A stretch of DNA of 64,000 bases from Owenia fusiformis (lineage: Eukaryota; Annelida; Polychaeta; Sabellida; Oweniidae). The DNA lies in the NCBI GenBank assembly GCA_903813345.2, contig CAIIXF020000010.1, positions 20,843,181 through 20,907,180 on the forward strand, given 5' to 3'. Positions within the stretch are counted from its first letter, which is position 1. Every line of letters starts with the position of its first letter. The notes under the pieces are model-generated. The model was given only the letters and a program-made list of their open reading frames with translations, was not told where the DNA came from and searched no databases. Of the stretch, positions 36,301 through 51,300 are shown piece after piece. Both the position numbers and the translations under genes were made by a program.

Positions 36301-39300
36301 CCATTGGTGGTCCAATATACATTTTTTGTATCTTAAATGGAAGAAGACATGTACAAGCACAGATTTAATCAAAATTGCAACAACCAGTCAACATTAAACT
36401 CAAGATATAAGGAACTATATGTTACTGCTGAAAGCGAAAATGATCAAAAATGCCAAATTTTGTCCTTAATTATCTTATTTCTAGACACTAGTACACTAAT
36501 GAAGGTCCTTAAACATCTGAAAAACATTAAATAATACATAGTGTTAATATTAAATAGCTAGAGTTTTGTTTGAGTTGAACATTTTGACTTTTTGTAGTTT
36601 CCATTTTTAGCCAATTTTTTCTAAAAAATTCAAGGTATGTCTTCCTCGGACCAATATTTAGATGTGTTCGCAAGAGTTATATGCTTCGCAGGCGAAATCC
36701 CTTATGCAGGAAACCCTAATAGAATGAAAAATACAGAGAAACTCCATCCAGCTCACAAAGTCATTTTTTGCACAATTCTCACACCTTCCACCCCGAGTAT
36801 TACCCTTGAAACATCATTTTAATTACAAAATTGCCACCACCTGCCATTTGATACAGACGCCAAACGCCGAACTACGAACGCCTACCGCTGGACGCCGTCA
36901 CAAAAAAGTTAGAAACCATAACAATATGTCACCACTACCAATACAACATGTCACTAGCAGTGGTGATATAAAATTGGGCTTTGCCAGAAAGTATAAATCT
37001 AAAATCTGATTAAAGGGGACCAGACATATAACCTCAACCTGGAATTTGCAAAATCAATAGGCAAATATTCTTAGATCCTGGTTACGATGGACCGAGCTCT
37101 TGAAATACCGAGAATTAAAAGTGAGTGACATAACGTATAAAAACAAATGACCTATTAAATAAAGCACTGACATAGAGCACTTAGAATCAAGTAATAGATA
37201 CTCAGTAATTTCATGTTAAATGCTCTTAGCTTATGACACACTCACTGATGTTAAACGATTACCTACATTAGCTGTTTCAAATACGTCATAATTAAAGGAT
37301 CTTTCTAGTCTCCGTGACACCATGCAATGATAATTAAGGACACACTATTCGAATTACTCTTACATTACAGAATCTTTAATTAGTGAACACATAACATTTC
37401 TCACCTTTACATTAGGGACCAAAGTGTGAACTTTATCCAAAACCAAATCGTGTAGTTTGGGATGGTATTTATAGAGGGAGCCATCGACTGCAATAGTCAC
37501 TTCCGATTGGTCTATATGTTGAATAAGAACTGCGATTTCTGAAATAAGGTTGTTTTTGTTGTTAATATTTATGGTGCCATTTTATCAATTGTAAAGATAT
37601 AAATCAAAATATTATCTGTATGAGCTTTTGATATGAGGTTCAACTGGAAGGACACCCAAATGTCAATACCTCACAGCGATTTAAATTAATATGTTATTAA
37701 TGTATGTACTTTTATTTATCTCAGAGAACACTGAACACAGGTGACCTTTACATAAAGTCCGAATCACTTTTTTTGTGAATCAATCAAACCTAAATCAAGC
37801 AATCAAAGAACCATGTGCAACATTATATGGAAAATACTCATTTAAGATTCAAAGTTTTCGTATATTTCAGTTAATTAGTTTTAATTGCTGTAAACTCACG
37901 GCCTCTAGTAATTTAGGGAAAATAGCCCCAAAAATGAATTGTCTAAACCATCAATTAAACTACAAGAGGCCGCACATTTGTTATTTTTTAGTTTTGATTG
38001 ACTCAAGTGGTCCAGACTGTTCACACTTGAACTTCAACCTAATCATATGGATTCAGTAACTGAAGAAAATAGTCCTGTATCGAGTATGTGGGAGCTAACA
38101 TGATGCAAGACTTTAAAACGCATAAATAATATGTCTAACAAACAAGCTACAATATGATGTAAGACTTGATCATGAAAATCTATGATTAATACAGGGTGAC
38201 CCAAAAACAACATTCAATTTTACATATAACAAACAAGCTACAATATGATGCAAGACTTGAAAATGAATGATTAATACGGAGTGGCCCAAAAACAGCATTC
38301 GATTTTACATAAAACAAACAAGCTACAATATGATGCAAGACTTGAAAATCTATGATTAATACAGGGTGACCCAAAAAAACCATTCCTTTTCCCCAAAATT
38401 ATGTAAATAATGATGATGAAATGATTTTCGTTGGAGTACTCAATGAAGAAGAGCACAGTCCAATTTTTGTAATTAGTATTGCCAACATTTCAGAGGGGAT
38501 TGTTGTCTTTCGATAGACATTTCTTTTACAAATAACCACTTAAATGTCTTACCAGCTGCTATAAGTGTGGCTGCCCTCAGTGAGACACAGGAACATACAT
38601 ATTTAATAACACTTAGATCTTCTTCTTTTACAAAGTCTTCCACATCTAACTCTGCCATAACGTCCATTGTGTTCTCAAATACACCACTACCGTCACTGAA
38701 ACCATGAAGAAGAGTTCCATGAATGTAAGGAGGGGGGGGGGGTTGTCTGTGATAATAGAATATGTTTAACTAAATCAAAACCTGAGATTAACAAAAAATG
38801 ATGGTCTCAGATTAAATCATAGATGATAGAATCAAGAAAAATTCACAATATCTACAGAAATTTCATTTATCATCAGTGGAGGATACAATAAATAAATATT
38901 TACATAAGCCCATATGCCAAATATGAGAAAGACTAAAGAGAATTATTAATACATTATTAATACAGAAGGAACAGATACATCTCAGAGCGCAAGTAATCAT
39001 AAGTTGAGTTATGATCATATTGAATCTATTTTTTAATTACCTTTCAATCATTGAGATATATTTTGTGAGGAAGCTCCAAGGAGTGAATAATTCTGGGGAT
39101 CCCCGTCCATCTAATATGAGGCCTTCTTGAGTAAGTTTAATTAATACTTGTCTGGCAACTTCACCCATGTACATACCAGAGAACAACTTCTCAAACCTAT
39201 ATCAAAAAACAAAATGACATCATTCTTACATAGTTTGTAGTATGTGAAACGCTGTCGTACTATCTCGATGAAACGGTTAGTCAGAAGATGATCTCTATAG

Positions 39301-42300
39301 TCTTGCATTGTCTGGTAATTTCCTTCATAAAACCTAAATAAAGATTTGGATGAAACATATGAAAGATGAAGAAACTTGCTGATGGGAGAGACCCTATACA
39401 TAGCCAAATAACTTCCTGAGTTAAGATGGAACAGAGAAGGTCGTACATGCACTTAGTGCAATGGTTTCCCCATCAAACTTGAATACTATGAACAAAATAA
39501 CCAATACAAAGAATAGTGCATATGAAGTTACAGATTTTCACATGTTTTCGTATAGTGCAATACCTTCCTAGGCTCGTAGAGTTGAATCCCTGGGTTTCAG
39601 TAACTCGTCCATTATTTTTAAAGCACTGTTAAAAAGGAATAACACTATTAAACATAGTAAAGTTCCAAACTCTACAAACCGCACATCACCAATCCTGACT
39701 TTATAAAGGTCGTCAATGATTATGATATCCATACAGTCTGGTGAATGATGAAAATACATTTTAATGTTGCAACTAGACAGTAATAACAATGCACCTAAAT
39801 GATTTACTATCCAGACCTAGACATACTGCATAAAACAACGATAAAATCAGTAGTTCAAGGTCTTCTTGCGTGCTGCATATCCAATGCATAGAGCATAATC
39901 CAAGCGTATATTGCAAATACCAGACGCAGGCGGTAAGGATTTAGTGATATGTACTTCTGTTCTCAAATAAATTCACAACATTTATTATAAACTTGCAATA
40001 AATTCAACGAACAGGTCATTGTGACATAACAACATTCACAGTTTTTGGCAAACCAACAATTGCCCAACTCCTTTGGATTCCATTTGTGTTGACAATAAAT
40101 AATCGTATCCAAACTTCACTTACGTGTTTGTCCCAACGTGGTGAGAAAGCTTATCAACCGCAATGTCAAACTCTGTCTTTATAAAGTCTGTGCAGCCATT
40201 ATCCCCCAAGGCACCACTTTCCATGTTGATAGCAACACCCATTGGTTCATCCTTCTCTCCCTCCCATTTCTCAACTTTCTCAAGATGCTCCATGTAACAG
40301 GCATTGTGACCAGTACCTGGAGAAAACAAACGCTATCATAATATGTCGACAGGCCATGTATTTTCTTCTCAGTAAAGTATCATTTGGACGTTTACATTGC
40401 AATAATGATTCGAGTTTTCAAATACTCATCTTGAGGTTGTTTGTACTTTAAGCTACTGGGACATGATTTATATTTTTGTGGGTAAGTTATGAGATCATAT
40501 TGTTCTGACAATTAATATCACGCAAACATATACAGTATACAACAGTTAAAAAAGAAAAGACCAGGCTGATACAGCGTGTATTTTGTGTCCTTGTAAAAGT
40601 AAGAAAAATTTATAGAATACATGTACTTGGGGCTGACATTAAAGTGTATGAGAAAATGTCTAGTTGACAAAAGTGTTTACTTCAGATTTGTCCATTAGAA
40701 ATATTCTAATCAGGTTTCTAAATTAGATTGCAGAGAAAAATCATTTGGAATATGTTAGTAACCATAGTCAGGAATAAAACGATTTGTGAGGAGATGTGCT
40801 TGAACTTTTGAAAAGATGTACTTTAGCTTAAGTACATGTTGTATTCGTATGGTCTACTATATCTGGTATTTAAATATACGTATGTATTGATTTATCACGA
40901 TATGACAATTATTAAGTATCTATGGATAGCCAGGAATACTTTTAAAGTCCCCGTCTAAAGTTTGAAAATATTTTTTTATCATTCATTTACTATTTGTCAG
41001 GACTTAAAAAGTGATTTTAGAGATTTTTGAACAAAAAATTTTTTTTGAAAAAAAAGTTGTGAGCATTTTATTTCTCAAATATTCAAATTTCCCGCCATTT
41101 TTCAAAAAAAGTTGAAATTTCTTAATCATCAAATATTTCTTAATGCATTTCAAAAAAGATTATCTTTTTAACACCAATGCAAAGGTTGAACAAAGGACAC
41201 ACTATTTCAATAATAAAATGCCATATTTAATGGGCCACTTCAATGTTTTAGCATATCAAAAATATTTTGAAACATTAGTGATGTCACTAAGGTACCAAAA
41301 ACTTTTTGAAAAAAATTGAAATTTTTTTTTCGATGTCAATCTTTTCTAAATATGTTAGACTTTCATAAAAAACCAATGTTGAGTGTCTAACCAGGTTAAA
41401 AGGAAGAATAAATTATGTTTTAGATATCATTGTACCATTGGTTTCTATGAAAACTAAAATTTTGAAATGCATTTTTCTCAGAACCATTTTCATGCACTGA
41501 TAAGTTCATTTCTCGCTTATTTATGAACCGATTTTCTTAATTTTTTCGGCAAAAAACACGGGAGGATGAATGCTATGCATTGGTATGAATTGTGGCTAAT
41601 TAGCAGATATGAGTGACCTCTAAAAGTTGGTTTTAAATAAATTCACAAATTTTGGAACAAAAAGTCTATCAAAAACCACTTTTTGAAATTTAAAAAAAAA
41701 GTTTCACATATCACACTTTGATAACATTGAGTAAGACTACAATATAAGCCAAAGTGGTTTAAACTTTATATGGGGCCTTTAAGAATGTCACATTAAGAGA
41801 CGTATATAGCAAAGTCCTGGACGTCCTCTCACACCTAATTGGAGCAAAACGTTGGTTGGCCCTACCATGGGCTTTCAATTAGAGGTGAAAGCCCATGGCC
41901 CTACTTACAGTCCTCGACTGCCGACAGTTGCACTCTATGGTTTCTCATACACTTTAAGCAACAATTATTAAGGGATGTTTAACATCATGAACGCGTTCAC
42001 CTTGTTCTCAATTTGAAATACTTAATATTCATATATAATTAAAGGGGGTGTGGCGGGGGCCCTGCTTAAAAAAGGCGACTGGGTAAATGACGCCGGGAAA
42101 TGACGTAGATGGCATCACTATGAGAGACTTCTCTTTGGGGATTCAGTGGGATATAGTCTAGGTGTTTAGGATTTTTTGAAGTGGTAAATACATGTAAATA
42201 TCGTATACACGTGGTGGCATAGTGAAATGGTGGTGCCACCTATTGACAGTCATCATACATATAAAGCTATACTGTACCTAGAATCATGGCGACTTGACAA

Positions 42301-45300
42301 TGATGGTCGAGGTAAGCTCCAGCCATAAGAGTTCCTGTCGTATCATTCAACACAGCAACAGTATCAACTTGGATGTCCTGTTCAAAGCATGAAAGGACAC
42401 TTTCATATTTATATTTAGCGACAGTCATTTTCCTAGAGCTGTAGGTATCAAGTAGACAACCGTAACCCTAGGCAATATACATGTAACATCATACCATGTC
42501 ATAATTCCATATTCTATATTATAGAGCTAGGGTCTAATTAGAATCACAGCAGTAAAGCAGTTAAAGAATATGAGGTAGATGAGGCCGGTAGATGAGGCCG
42601 GTAGATGAGGCAACAGCCTCAAAACATATTACAGAAAATTAAATTCAGAGTCACACTGTGAAATGTGACGTTGTACTGGAATAATCACCGTTGATACACC
42701 CCTGTGCAAGGGCAAAATAGTGGTCGTTTTTCATGCTACTCACCCCACGTCTCGCAATAGCTTCATTCAGCAGCCGTACCACATCCAGTCCTGGGCCATC
42801 AGTGCACTTGAACCCCTTCGTCCACATTGACAGCAATCCTGAACTTAGACTCTTTTGAATCAATGGGAAGGAAAATGTGAAACCTGCAATGAGAGAAATG
42901 TGAAACGCAAAATGTGAAAATAAACGCTTTGTCATTTCTAACGATTCTCCATTCGAGTAGGAGGAAGGAATGTTAAGTCTATTGATCTCAGTTTTGTCGC
43001 AATTTATATTTCATTAACTAAATGATAAATAATATATGTAAGTCCACAGAGGACAAATTAGAATTTCCTTTACTTACCCATTGGGAGATTCTTTTCTTTC
43101 AGACCCTCTTTTTCGAGAAACGAGGCAATACCCCAAGCAAGATGATCAAATAACTGAAAATAAAAAACTGAGAATAATGGATAGTGCCAATTATAAAATT
43201 GTACTACGTAGTTAAAATAAATTATTTATCATTGCCATTGTGTTTTGCGAAAGGGCAGCCTGTGGATGGCGAATAAAACAAAGTTCAATAGATAAAATCA
43301 TGAAATAGTACATATATTCTGAAGACAACTACTCTCACTGCTTCTGACCGAACCGTGCCCTAACTCAAGTGAATGGGCGTGGCTGAAGTTGGGTTCTAGA
43401 TTAGAACTGGGTATACTTTACAGTACATACCTCGCTGGATGAACCATTTAGTTTGTCATTTGGTACGTTATAATTCTGTTGGTAGCTTTCACATTTGCCG
43501 TCGTGTATCTTCACCAGGAGCACTCTGAAGTTGGTGCCCCCTAAATCCAAGGCCAGGAAGTCTCCCTCTTCTGTAAATAACATGGAAAATTCTAGGCTAA
43601 GATCGATGGGCGCATATCCACTTTAAAAAGCGATCTGCATTCTGCAGGTTTTACCTTTTCTTCATCCTAAACAAATATGTATACCCCTCACAACCACATA
43701 GGTCGGAGGGGTAGATGCAAGATTGGGGAGCGGGATGCGGATTGAAACTTCGGTTGCTTTAATTAATGATAGAATGTCATAAAATTTATAAAACATACAC
43801 CCGAAGCATATTGTACCATTTTGACCTTTTGGTCTTATTGCACCAATTTCGTACTCTTCGTACAAACTGTTTTATTCTCATAAAGTTAGATATTACTAAT
43901 TTGCTATAAATCTAAGGTAAACTCGTTTAAACAACCGCCTTGTTGTATCAATAGCTGAACTGCTGTAGCCACATGTGGCTGACCTTAACAAAAACTTCAC
44001 ATAATGGAGAGCTTCAGGTCACATTCAAGTATTTTTAGTTAAACTTGGGAAGGTTAAAAAAGATTTATTTGGCGTTTGGGTTCATTTGAAGGTATCTCTG
44101 TTTTCCTAAACCTTGCCTCGTCCAAGCAATATATATAGAGCAGTGGCGGATCCAGGAAGCAACAGGGGAGGGGCCCAAATTTGAGGTCAGAGAAAAAACT
44201 TCCGCGCTTGCGAGGAAAAAAAGTTTGGGCCCCTAAAAACGAAAAGTGGGCCCAAATTTTGAAAGTTTAAGGCCCATTTTCTTCAAAATTTGGCCTAAAA
44301 TAAAAAAAAATAAGGCCTTAGAAGGCCCAATAATGACCAAAAGGCCCACTTTTTGGGGCCTTAAGGCCTTTTTTGGCCTAAAATCTTTTTGGACCCAACT
44401 TTTTTTTTCTGGGCCAACCTTAGGGCCACCATGGGCCCCTCCGGATCCGCCACTGTAGAGTTACGAAATGAGTCGAGTTGATAACAAATCATTTCAAATC
44501 ACCAAAATATAAAGCCGAGGAGTTGAGGGTAACTTTCTAAAATATTGATTTTATTTTATTTTTTTACATCTTATTTCATTCAATATGTCAGAGACCCGGA
44601 TGAAGACCTATAAGGCATATCAGTTTCATATGTTCATTCAACCAGTAAATTCTGAACCAAAGATCACAGACAGGATGCTCAGCTTATAGTCTGGCAGGGA
44701 TTATTAGAAATGTCTGGCCTTACTAATTCAGCAAGAGTAATGGACAGCTTGAGGTCATAAACCATGACATAATTCAAGGATTTTTGGGAAAGTTGTTTAC
44801 TCTGATTGTATTCCCTTCATTAAAAGGTAATTACAAGGTGAAACAAAAATACAACTCTCGTTTTGGAAACAATTTCTAAATTTTACCCTGCGTGCAGAGT
44901 CTAGTTAAACTACAGACAGAAGACGAAGCTCTCTTTTAAGAAGTGAAGTCAAACGAATGCAAAGGGTATCTAAATTTTGTATTGCACACTCAATCTTAAC
45001 AAGGCAAATCATGATTCCAATTCAAGATCGTGAATCGTGAATAAGTAAAGTCATTCCTTTACAGCCGTTGCATTTTTGTCTTACTCTGTTCATGGCGGTA
45101 TTTTACAATGACTGCTGTTGCCAAATACAGCTATATGTATGTATAGTGTGTTCTAAAACTCAACCAAAATGAAACGGAAATAACTATTGAGTATAAGAAA
45201 AGTTAAAAAATCATGATGTTGGTTGCGTATTAAATTAAAATAGCACTGATTCAGGTATTTCTAGTAATTATTACTCCATTAGAAAAGCTTCCAATTTAAA

Positions 45301-48300
45301 AGGAATTTCTTAAAAATCAGGGGATTTGTGACCCCCTTTACAGATTCAATTCAGAATTGTGTTTTCCAAAAGTTGCCCTTTTCATGTTTAGAAACGTAGG
45401 CCTATATCTCACTTTGGAAACCAAGATTTACTATCAAATAGAATATGCTGACATGTTTAAATTAACGTACGTCAATTGAAAACGTCCCAATTATAAATAT
45501 GGGACATGGACGCCAATGGAAGAAAGGACCCATTAGTACTAAGTGTATCAAACAACAACGTGTGATGATCAATAAAGGTAAAAGGGATCGATCCGTCGAG
45601 ATGAAGATAATACAATATTACTAGTATATAGACACATCAGATAACAAAAGTTGGTCGTTGAACTTACTTGCAGACAAGCAAGAAACGGCCAAAGTGATTT
45701 CGATTACACATTGTGGTACATTGTACATTCGAGAAGTAATCCACTTGCTTATTTCAACTTATTTAATGTTCTTCAATTCACCTGAAATTTTGTAATTATT
45801 GCAATTGAAGTGTTATCTGTTACATCCTGAAGTTTTCAGCATCATAGATTAATGTAAAGTCTTAAAATTGGTGCTATAGCAACCCGGGGGTAGGGAGGGG
45901 TGGGGGGGGGGAGGTGGGGGTGGAGTATCAATTTTTCTAATCATGAAAATTTCTAAAGTGTTATTCTATTTATATTTCTTTCTTTTAAATGTTTAGGAAA
46001 TTGGTCACTTGATTCAGCACGTTGTCCACCAAGCACAAATTATGACATTTAACATTGTGACTAGAATCAAGAATCAATATGTCAATATATTTATTATAGG
46101 GCTTATTCACTGAATATTTCATGGAAAATAGCAAGTATTGATAAAGTTACAGCAAATAGTGCATTACTTCTGGGACAACCCTCGTATACTATATTGCTCC
46201 ATACATTTATCAAGCTTTATCAATCAAAAGCCATCTGTTTCGTTTATGGGCACTATGAGTCGACTCAGAGCCTAATACTCATTATGTAGACGAATCTCTC
46301 TTTTAAAGAAATTATACTTGCCATTAAACCTCTCTAAATGTTAGAATGAATGAGCATCTACCGGGAAAGTAATTCATTGAACATGATAAGATTGTCATTT
46401 ACCAATTTGTGACCCAAACACACCTTTTGCGTATTTTAGTAAAATAATTGACTTTTTAAAATGGTCACATTAGAGGAACTTGTTTGTAGCCTTCTTTACA
46501 CGAAAATAAACTCCTCTTGTCACTGGGGTCGTTTTGTTTATTTTAGTTTTATTCAAGCTTCTAAATGGGGTCGTTTTGTTTATTTTAGTTTTATTCAAGC
46601 TTCTAAAAGAAAATAATTAATTACTTAAAACGAATTAAAATTTTGATATCTAGACCCAATAATTATAGATATTGAAATATGTGGCTTAAAATAGAATATA
46701 ATTTTAGCAAACTGTGAACTTTATATAGGTCGATAAATCCCATTGATTGCCACAATCAAACGATCAAAATACCAATCCTGGTATTGTGTCAGGTTCGCGG
46801 CAAAGTACCAGAGACTAATGAGACTCAAGTCGATGCAGAATATTGTTTTGAATTGGGAGTTCCAGATTATCCCCTGCGATGTATTGATGCACTATTATCA
46901 CCAATCTTGGATTCCCTTACAAATGTATTTCTTCAATAATGTTCAAATGGAATATGGTTCAGCTGGCTGAGCTAACAAGCAACTTCTCCCTAAACATTAT
47001 AAAAATACGTAAAAGCTCTCTTTTAAGAAGCAAAATTAATCGGAAAGGGTAATCGCTGTTAAATTGATGTATGTATTGAAGTACAAGAAATAGACAAAGC
47101 AGTTGTTTTTGAGATATATCAGATATTCTAACCGCCAACATACGTCAGAAACTATAAGAGTATAGATTTTCCGGATTGTTGTTGTTATTCAGTTTAAGAG
47201 TAATGTAAATGTACACTGTACACAATACAAGGAAATGTACAGGGTGTTCCTAAATGTGTAGCAATTATGTAAAGCACTTCAACGTTGTCCACATCGAGTA
47301 TCAACAAAGATTCGTAAATTTATATCATAGTGTTTCATCTTTATAAATCTAATCAATACATGCAAGAGTATGCGCAAAGACTAGTAAATAATTCCACCGA
47401 ACATCTTTGAACACTCAATAATGTTAATGATTATTTTTCTCTAAAACAGAAAATTGATGTGTACTTAAGGAAGCAACACTCAACCAGACTATTATTGTCA
47501 AATCAAAGCTCAAAATATGCCCTTTATTTAAAAGTTTCTCAAAATAAATTTTCTAATTATAAACATTTGCCGAATTTACATTTAAGGTTGTTATGTTACG
47601 CTGAACACAACATAACAAACAAGTTCAATGCAGGGTTCAATGCTACATAATGTTATTCAACATAATAGAAAGGGGTTACAAAACATAAAGCATACTTTAA
47701 TGTTCTTATAGTTACATAATTCTAAGTAACCTCTCATATAACCTGATTCCTAAAATAAGTACAAGATTTCTTCGGACGTTCTTAAATGCCAATAAGTAGC
47801 TGTGCTGACCGCCTTTAATGAGCGTTTTATTTTGAAATGAATGCCAGCTACTTATGAAAGCGTAAAATTTTAGAAAATGCTGTCTTGATTGGGCAGCTGA
47901 ATATTTTCGACCAAATTCTCAGTTTTCTGATCGATTAAGGCGAAGATGAAAAAAGATAATGGCGAGGTCAAACGATAACCTCTAACTCAAAGAGTGCAGA
48001 ATTCTCTTTTTAGAAGCAAAAGCAAACGATGGAAAATCGTTATGATAAAGGGAGCACGGAATCTGATGTTGTGCCAAGCATAACATTTTTCTCTCCGAAA
48101 AAAACATAAAACAAAGAATATTTAGAATACCACTGTAGATAGGATCAATCTGTATTCAATGTGACCACCTACGTCATAAATAGAAATTGATCTCATTTTC
48201 TATAGATTAGAGTAGAAGTAAATAATTTATTTATCTGTTAGAGCATTTTTCTTAGGACATACAAAGCAAATTCGCTTGCGATAAAAATCATGGCTTATTT

Positions 48301-51300
48301 TGTAAACATGGGACTCGATGACGTTGAAATCTAATGGGACATTTTTCCATATAGCCATATGTCTGTATGTAAATCTGATTGCATACCTGTGCCGTCCATA
48401 AGTGATCTAACGTATGTGTTTTCCATTGGCAGACAGGATGAGTCCCTCTTCTTCTTGTCTTTGCTCAGGCCGAGCGTCATCTCCGCCTGTAGGGTGCTCA
48501 TTACTAGCTTTACCTGATCGTTGGAAAGCCTCAACGAGTCTATTATGGTCTTTATCTGCAATGATATTAAACAGTAGCATTATGAATTAAATTCTATATT
48601 TGACGGATTTATTTATTCATCGTAGAAAATAAAACAGTGTGCATTTTGTTTATTTTTTGTTTGTCTTGAAATATTGTGTTTGGATTTTCTTAAACCAACA
48701 AATGAAAATGACATTGTAAATTTCACAGCCTCTACAAGGCGGATGACAATTTCATAAAAAGGGGCTAATAAAACAAAAATGCTGCACGCTCCCCCACCCC
48801 CTACGTACAGAACATTTTGTCCACTGTCCTATTACAGTCAAAACATTATGCCTCTGGTTAATAGATTGGACTATTGGACTGTCTGACACAAACCCACCCT
48901 CCCAAGTAAATTGAGTTTAGTTCTCCTGATCTGTAGTCATGTTCAAGGCCCGATCTACCCTATAATCTACTACAGTATCCCATGTCCAGGATGTTTGAAT
49001 GTACTGTACACATGGAGTCATTTTAATCATACAATTTTGAAAGATATATTAAAGATTCAGAGTTTTATGCAGTGAAAACATACAAATGTGAAGATCGTTG
49101 AAATTAATATACAGGGTGTGGGTCCATAAAAGTGAACTGTTGCAACAGGGTATATTTCCCTTATTACCTGCAGGAATCCTTTCATATTTTCACATGTTGT
49201 AGAGGAAGGTCTAAAATTTTGTTGGTACCATTCAGTTGTCGAAGTCTTGAAATTTGAAGAAATTATTAGCCCTAACATAACATTACTGAAAATCGATAAA
49301 ATGTGAACTTCAGCATTTGCGATTCTTCATCCCTTCAACAATCTTTCCGTGGAAATCATTTTAGCCGTAGTCTGAAAAACCTAATGTTTTCTGACTTTGT
49401 TTGGTTTTGAGTCCCGCACATTATGGTGTAAAAATTAGCATCCTGACTCCGTTAGTTGCAAAGTTATTGTGATCCAAAGAAATGGTCTAAGTTTCCGAAG
49501 ACAAAAACATCTTCCAGTGAAATCGCAACATACCCCTATATGTTCTTAAAATGTCAATATCTTCATTAATCATGGACCAATTCTAATGAAACATGGCTCT
49601 AAACATTGGATATTAGAATTCCTTTTGATTTTTGTAAGATATTAATTTATATGAAGGGCTTCTCATATTTTGGGTCACATGGGTAACTTTGCCCCCCGTT
49701 TGTGTAGGTAACGTGCCCCTTTACTGTTGAATGTTTAAAAAACTGCTTCAAAATGGTCAATGAAAGTGAGAAATGTGTTTTCTGCCAAATAGTGTCCCAT
49801 TTGTCATATGGTAGGGTTTAAACTTATATTTCTCACTGTAAGCTTTTTTAAGATCATCAAATGTGTTTCAACAATTTACGTGAATCACATTGGTAAAATT
49901 TTGCACAATATCTAATTTTAGTCATGTTTTTTTAAGTCTTGCAATTTCTTCAAAATTCAAGACTGAGAATAAATTATGGCATCAACAAATTTTGTAGAAC
50001 TTTCTCTACAAGATGTGATAATATGAGCCAATTCATGTATGTATTAAGGAAAATATAACCTGTTGCAGGGGTTCACTTTTTTGGACCACCCTGTATGCTA
50101 AGAGGTATAGATCCAATCCATTCTCATTTAGATTGATTATGGTTGGTCTTGATAAGAGACAAGTTCTCTTGCTATTGTACAAGTAATTTCTATAATATCC
50201 CAGTCGGACGCTTTTGAGCTACAACCGCCTTTGTTTAAAGACGTCAATTGTTGTACAGGTTGCCATCTTGCCATCTTTCAGGAGGAGTGTGAAGGGCGTC
50301 TTAAAAGACAGACGTTCACGTCATCGTTTTGCAATTAAACTGTAAATTATTTTCAAGTTTAAATACAGAGCACCATTTAACACAATGCTTGCTATGTTGG
50401 CAAAGTTTATTCAAAACTGACATTGGGAAGGGGGGGGGGGGTATTTTGGAGTTGGGACTAACACATGGACGGCTGACACGGGAGGGGGTTGACGTTGTTT
50501 TTTACGTACCTTCTTGTTCTTCTCTACAGAGTCTGGCATTACGAGCCTCGGTCGCTTGTATGTCTCCATAAGGAATGGGGGCAACTTGTGTTTGTGCGCC
50601 CGGGAACTGGGTGGTAACACCCTCCAGTGGATCACCGAACGGCATCTACAGATATAGAAAGTGTATGTGTAGGATTTGGGCCACGGCGTCTCAACATCTC
50701 ACGAAACTTAATGAATAATAGGGAGGTTAAGATACGCGTTAAAAACTTGTACGTGAACGTGTAGAATTATGGTTCCCGTGGATTAGTTCTCCCATTTAGT
50801 ACTGTTTAATTGGCCGATTGAATATAAAGGTAACGGAAAATAATTGTAATCAGGTGCTTGGATTTATGATCACTACATTCTAACATCACGGGAAATCAAG
50901 ACCTAGAAGTTCCCTTGGCTACTCTTAAATCGTGACACTATTAGTTCTAGTAAAATCACCGTATTAAAAACGCAGCAGCCTGTATCATATATTGTTGACT
51001 GCATAGTTTCCGTTATTCCAGTCACTCTGAAACCATCTTGTTGTTTTCAAACCAGTATGTTCTGATTGAGTTGGGCAAAAAGAAAATGAACTGGTAGAAG
51101 ACATGTGGCCCAGTAGAAGACTATGATCTCTCGTAATGATTCCAAATAGTTAATCATTTTCAGTGACAGCATAATACTTGCATGTTTATTTTTGTATAAT
51201 AATTATGTAATTATCTGTATAATATCATTTTAAATTATACAATACGAGTACAATCAGAACACAGCAAAACATCTTATCAAGTTATAATGCCAACATAATA

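Larger units (their letters stand above)
30783..36799. mobile_element. 6-kb transposon with long inverted arms, copy 1, in the last hexokinase intron
   Basis: The ends are TACTCGGGGTGGAA and TTCCACCCCGAGTA, flanked by the 3-bp duplication TTA (30780-30782 and 36800-36802). The inverted arms (about 30783-32660 and 34960-36799) each hold about four tandem units of about 360 bp, marked by CTCCCCTACCCCA at 31311, 31671, 32037 and 32394 and by the inverse at 36271, 35904 and 35539. The core carries a decayed transposon ORF (33197-33401), a nested element (33767-34757) and a later MITE (32676-32880). No intact transposase. It fills about 89% of the 6.75-kb intron. The 3-bp duplication would fit PIF/Harbinger or CACTA-type groups, but the end sequence matches none I know. 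Confidence 0.9.

Noticed and set aside
38136-38385. CRISPR-like array
   Set aside because: Only three diverged units of 86-90 bp with no constant-length unique spacers, in animal DNA; it is an ordinary tandem repeat.
39568-39789. Possible extra small hexokinase exon between 39197 and 40123
   Set aside because: Joining exon 40124-40316 directly to 39041-39196 keeps the frame and aligns without a gap to known hexokinases; the candidate near 39566-39591 would add an in-frame stop.
44246-44458. 70-codon frame rich in GP and K
   Set aside because: It is inside a hAT-like MITE and is explained by its GGCC-rich interior.
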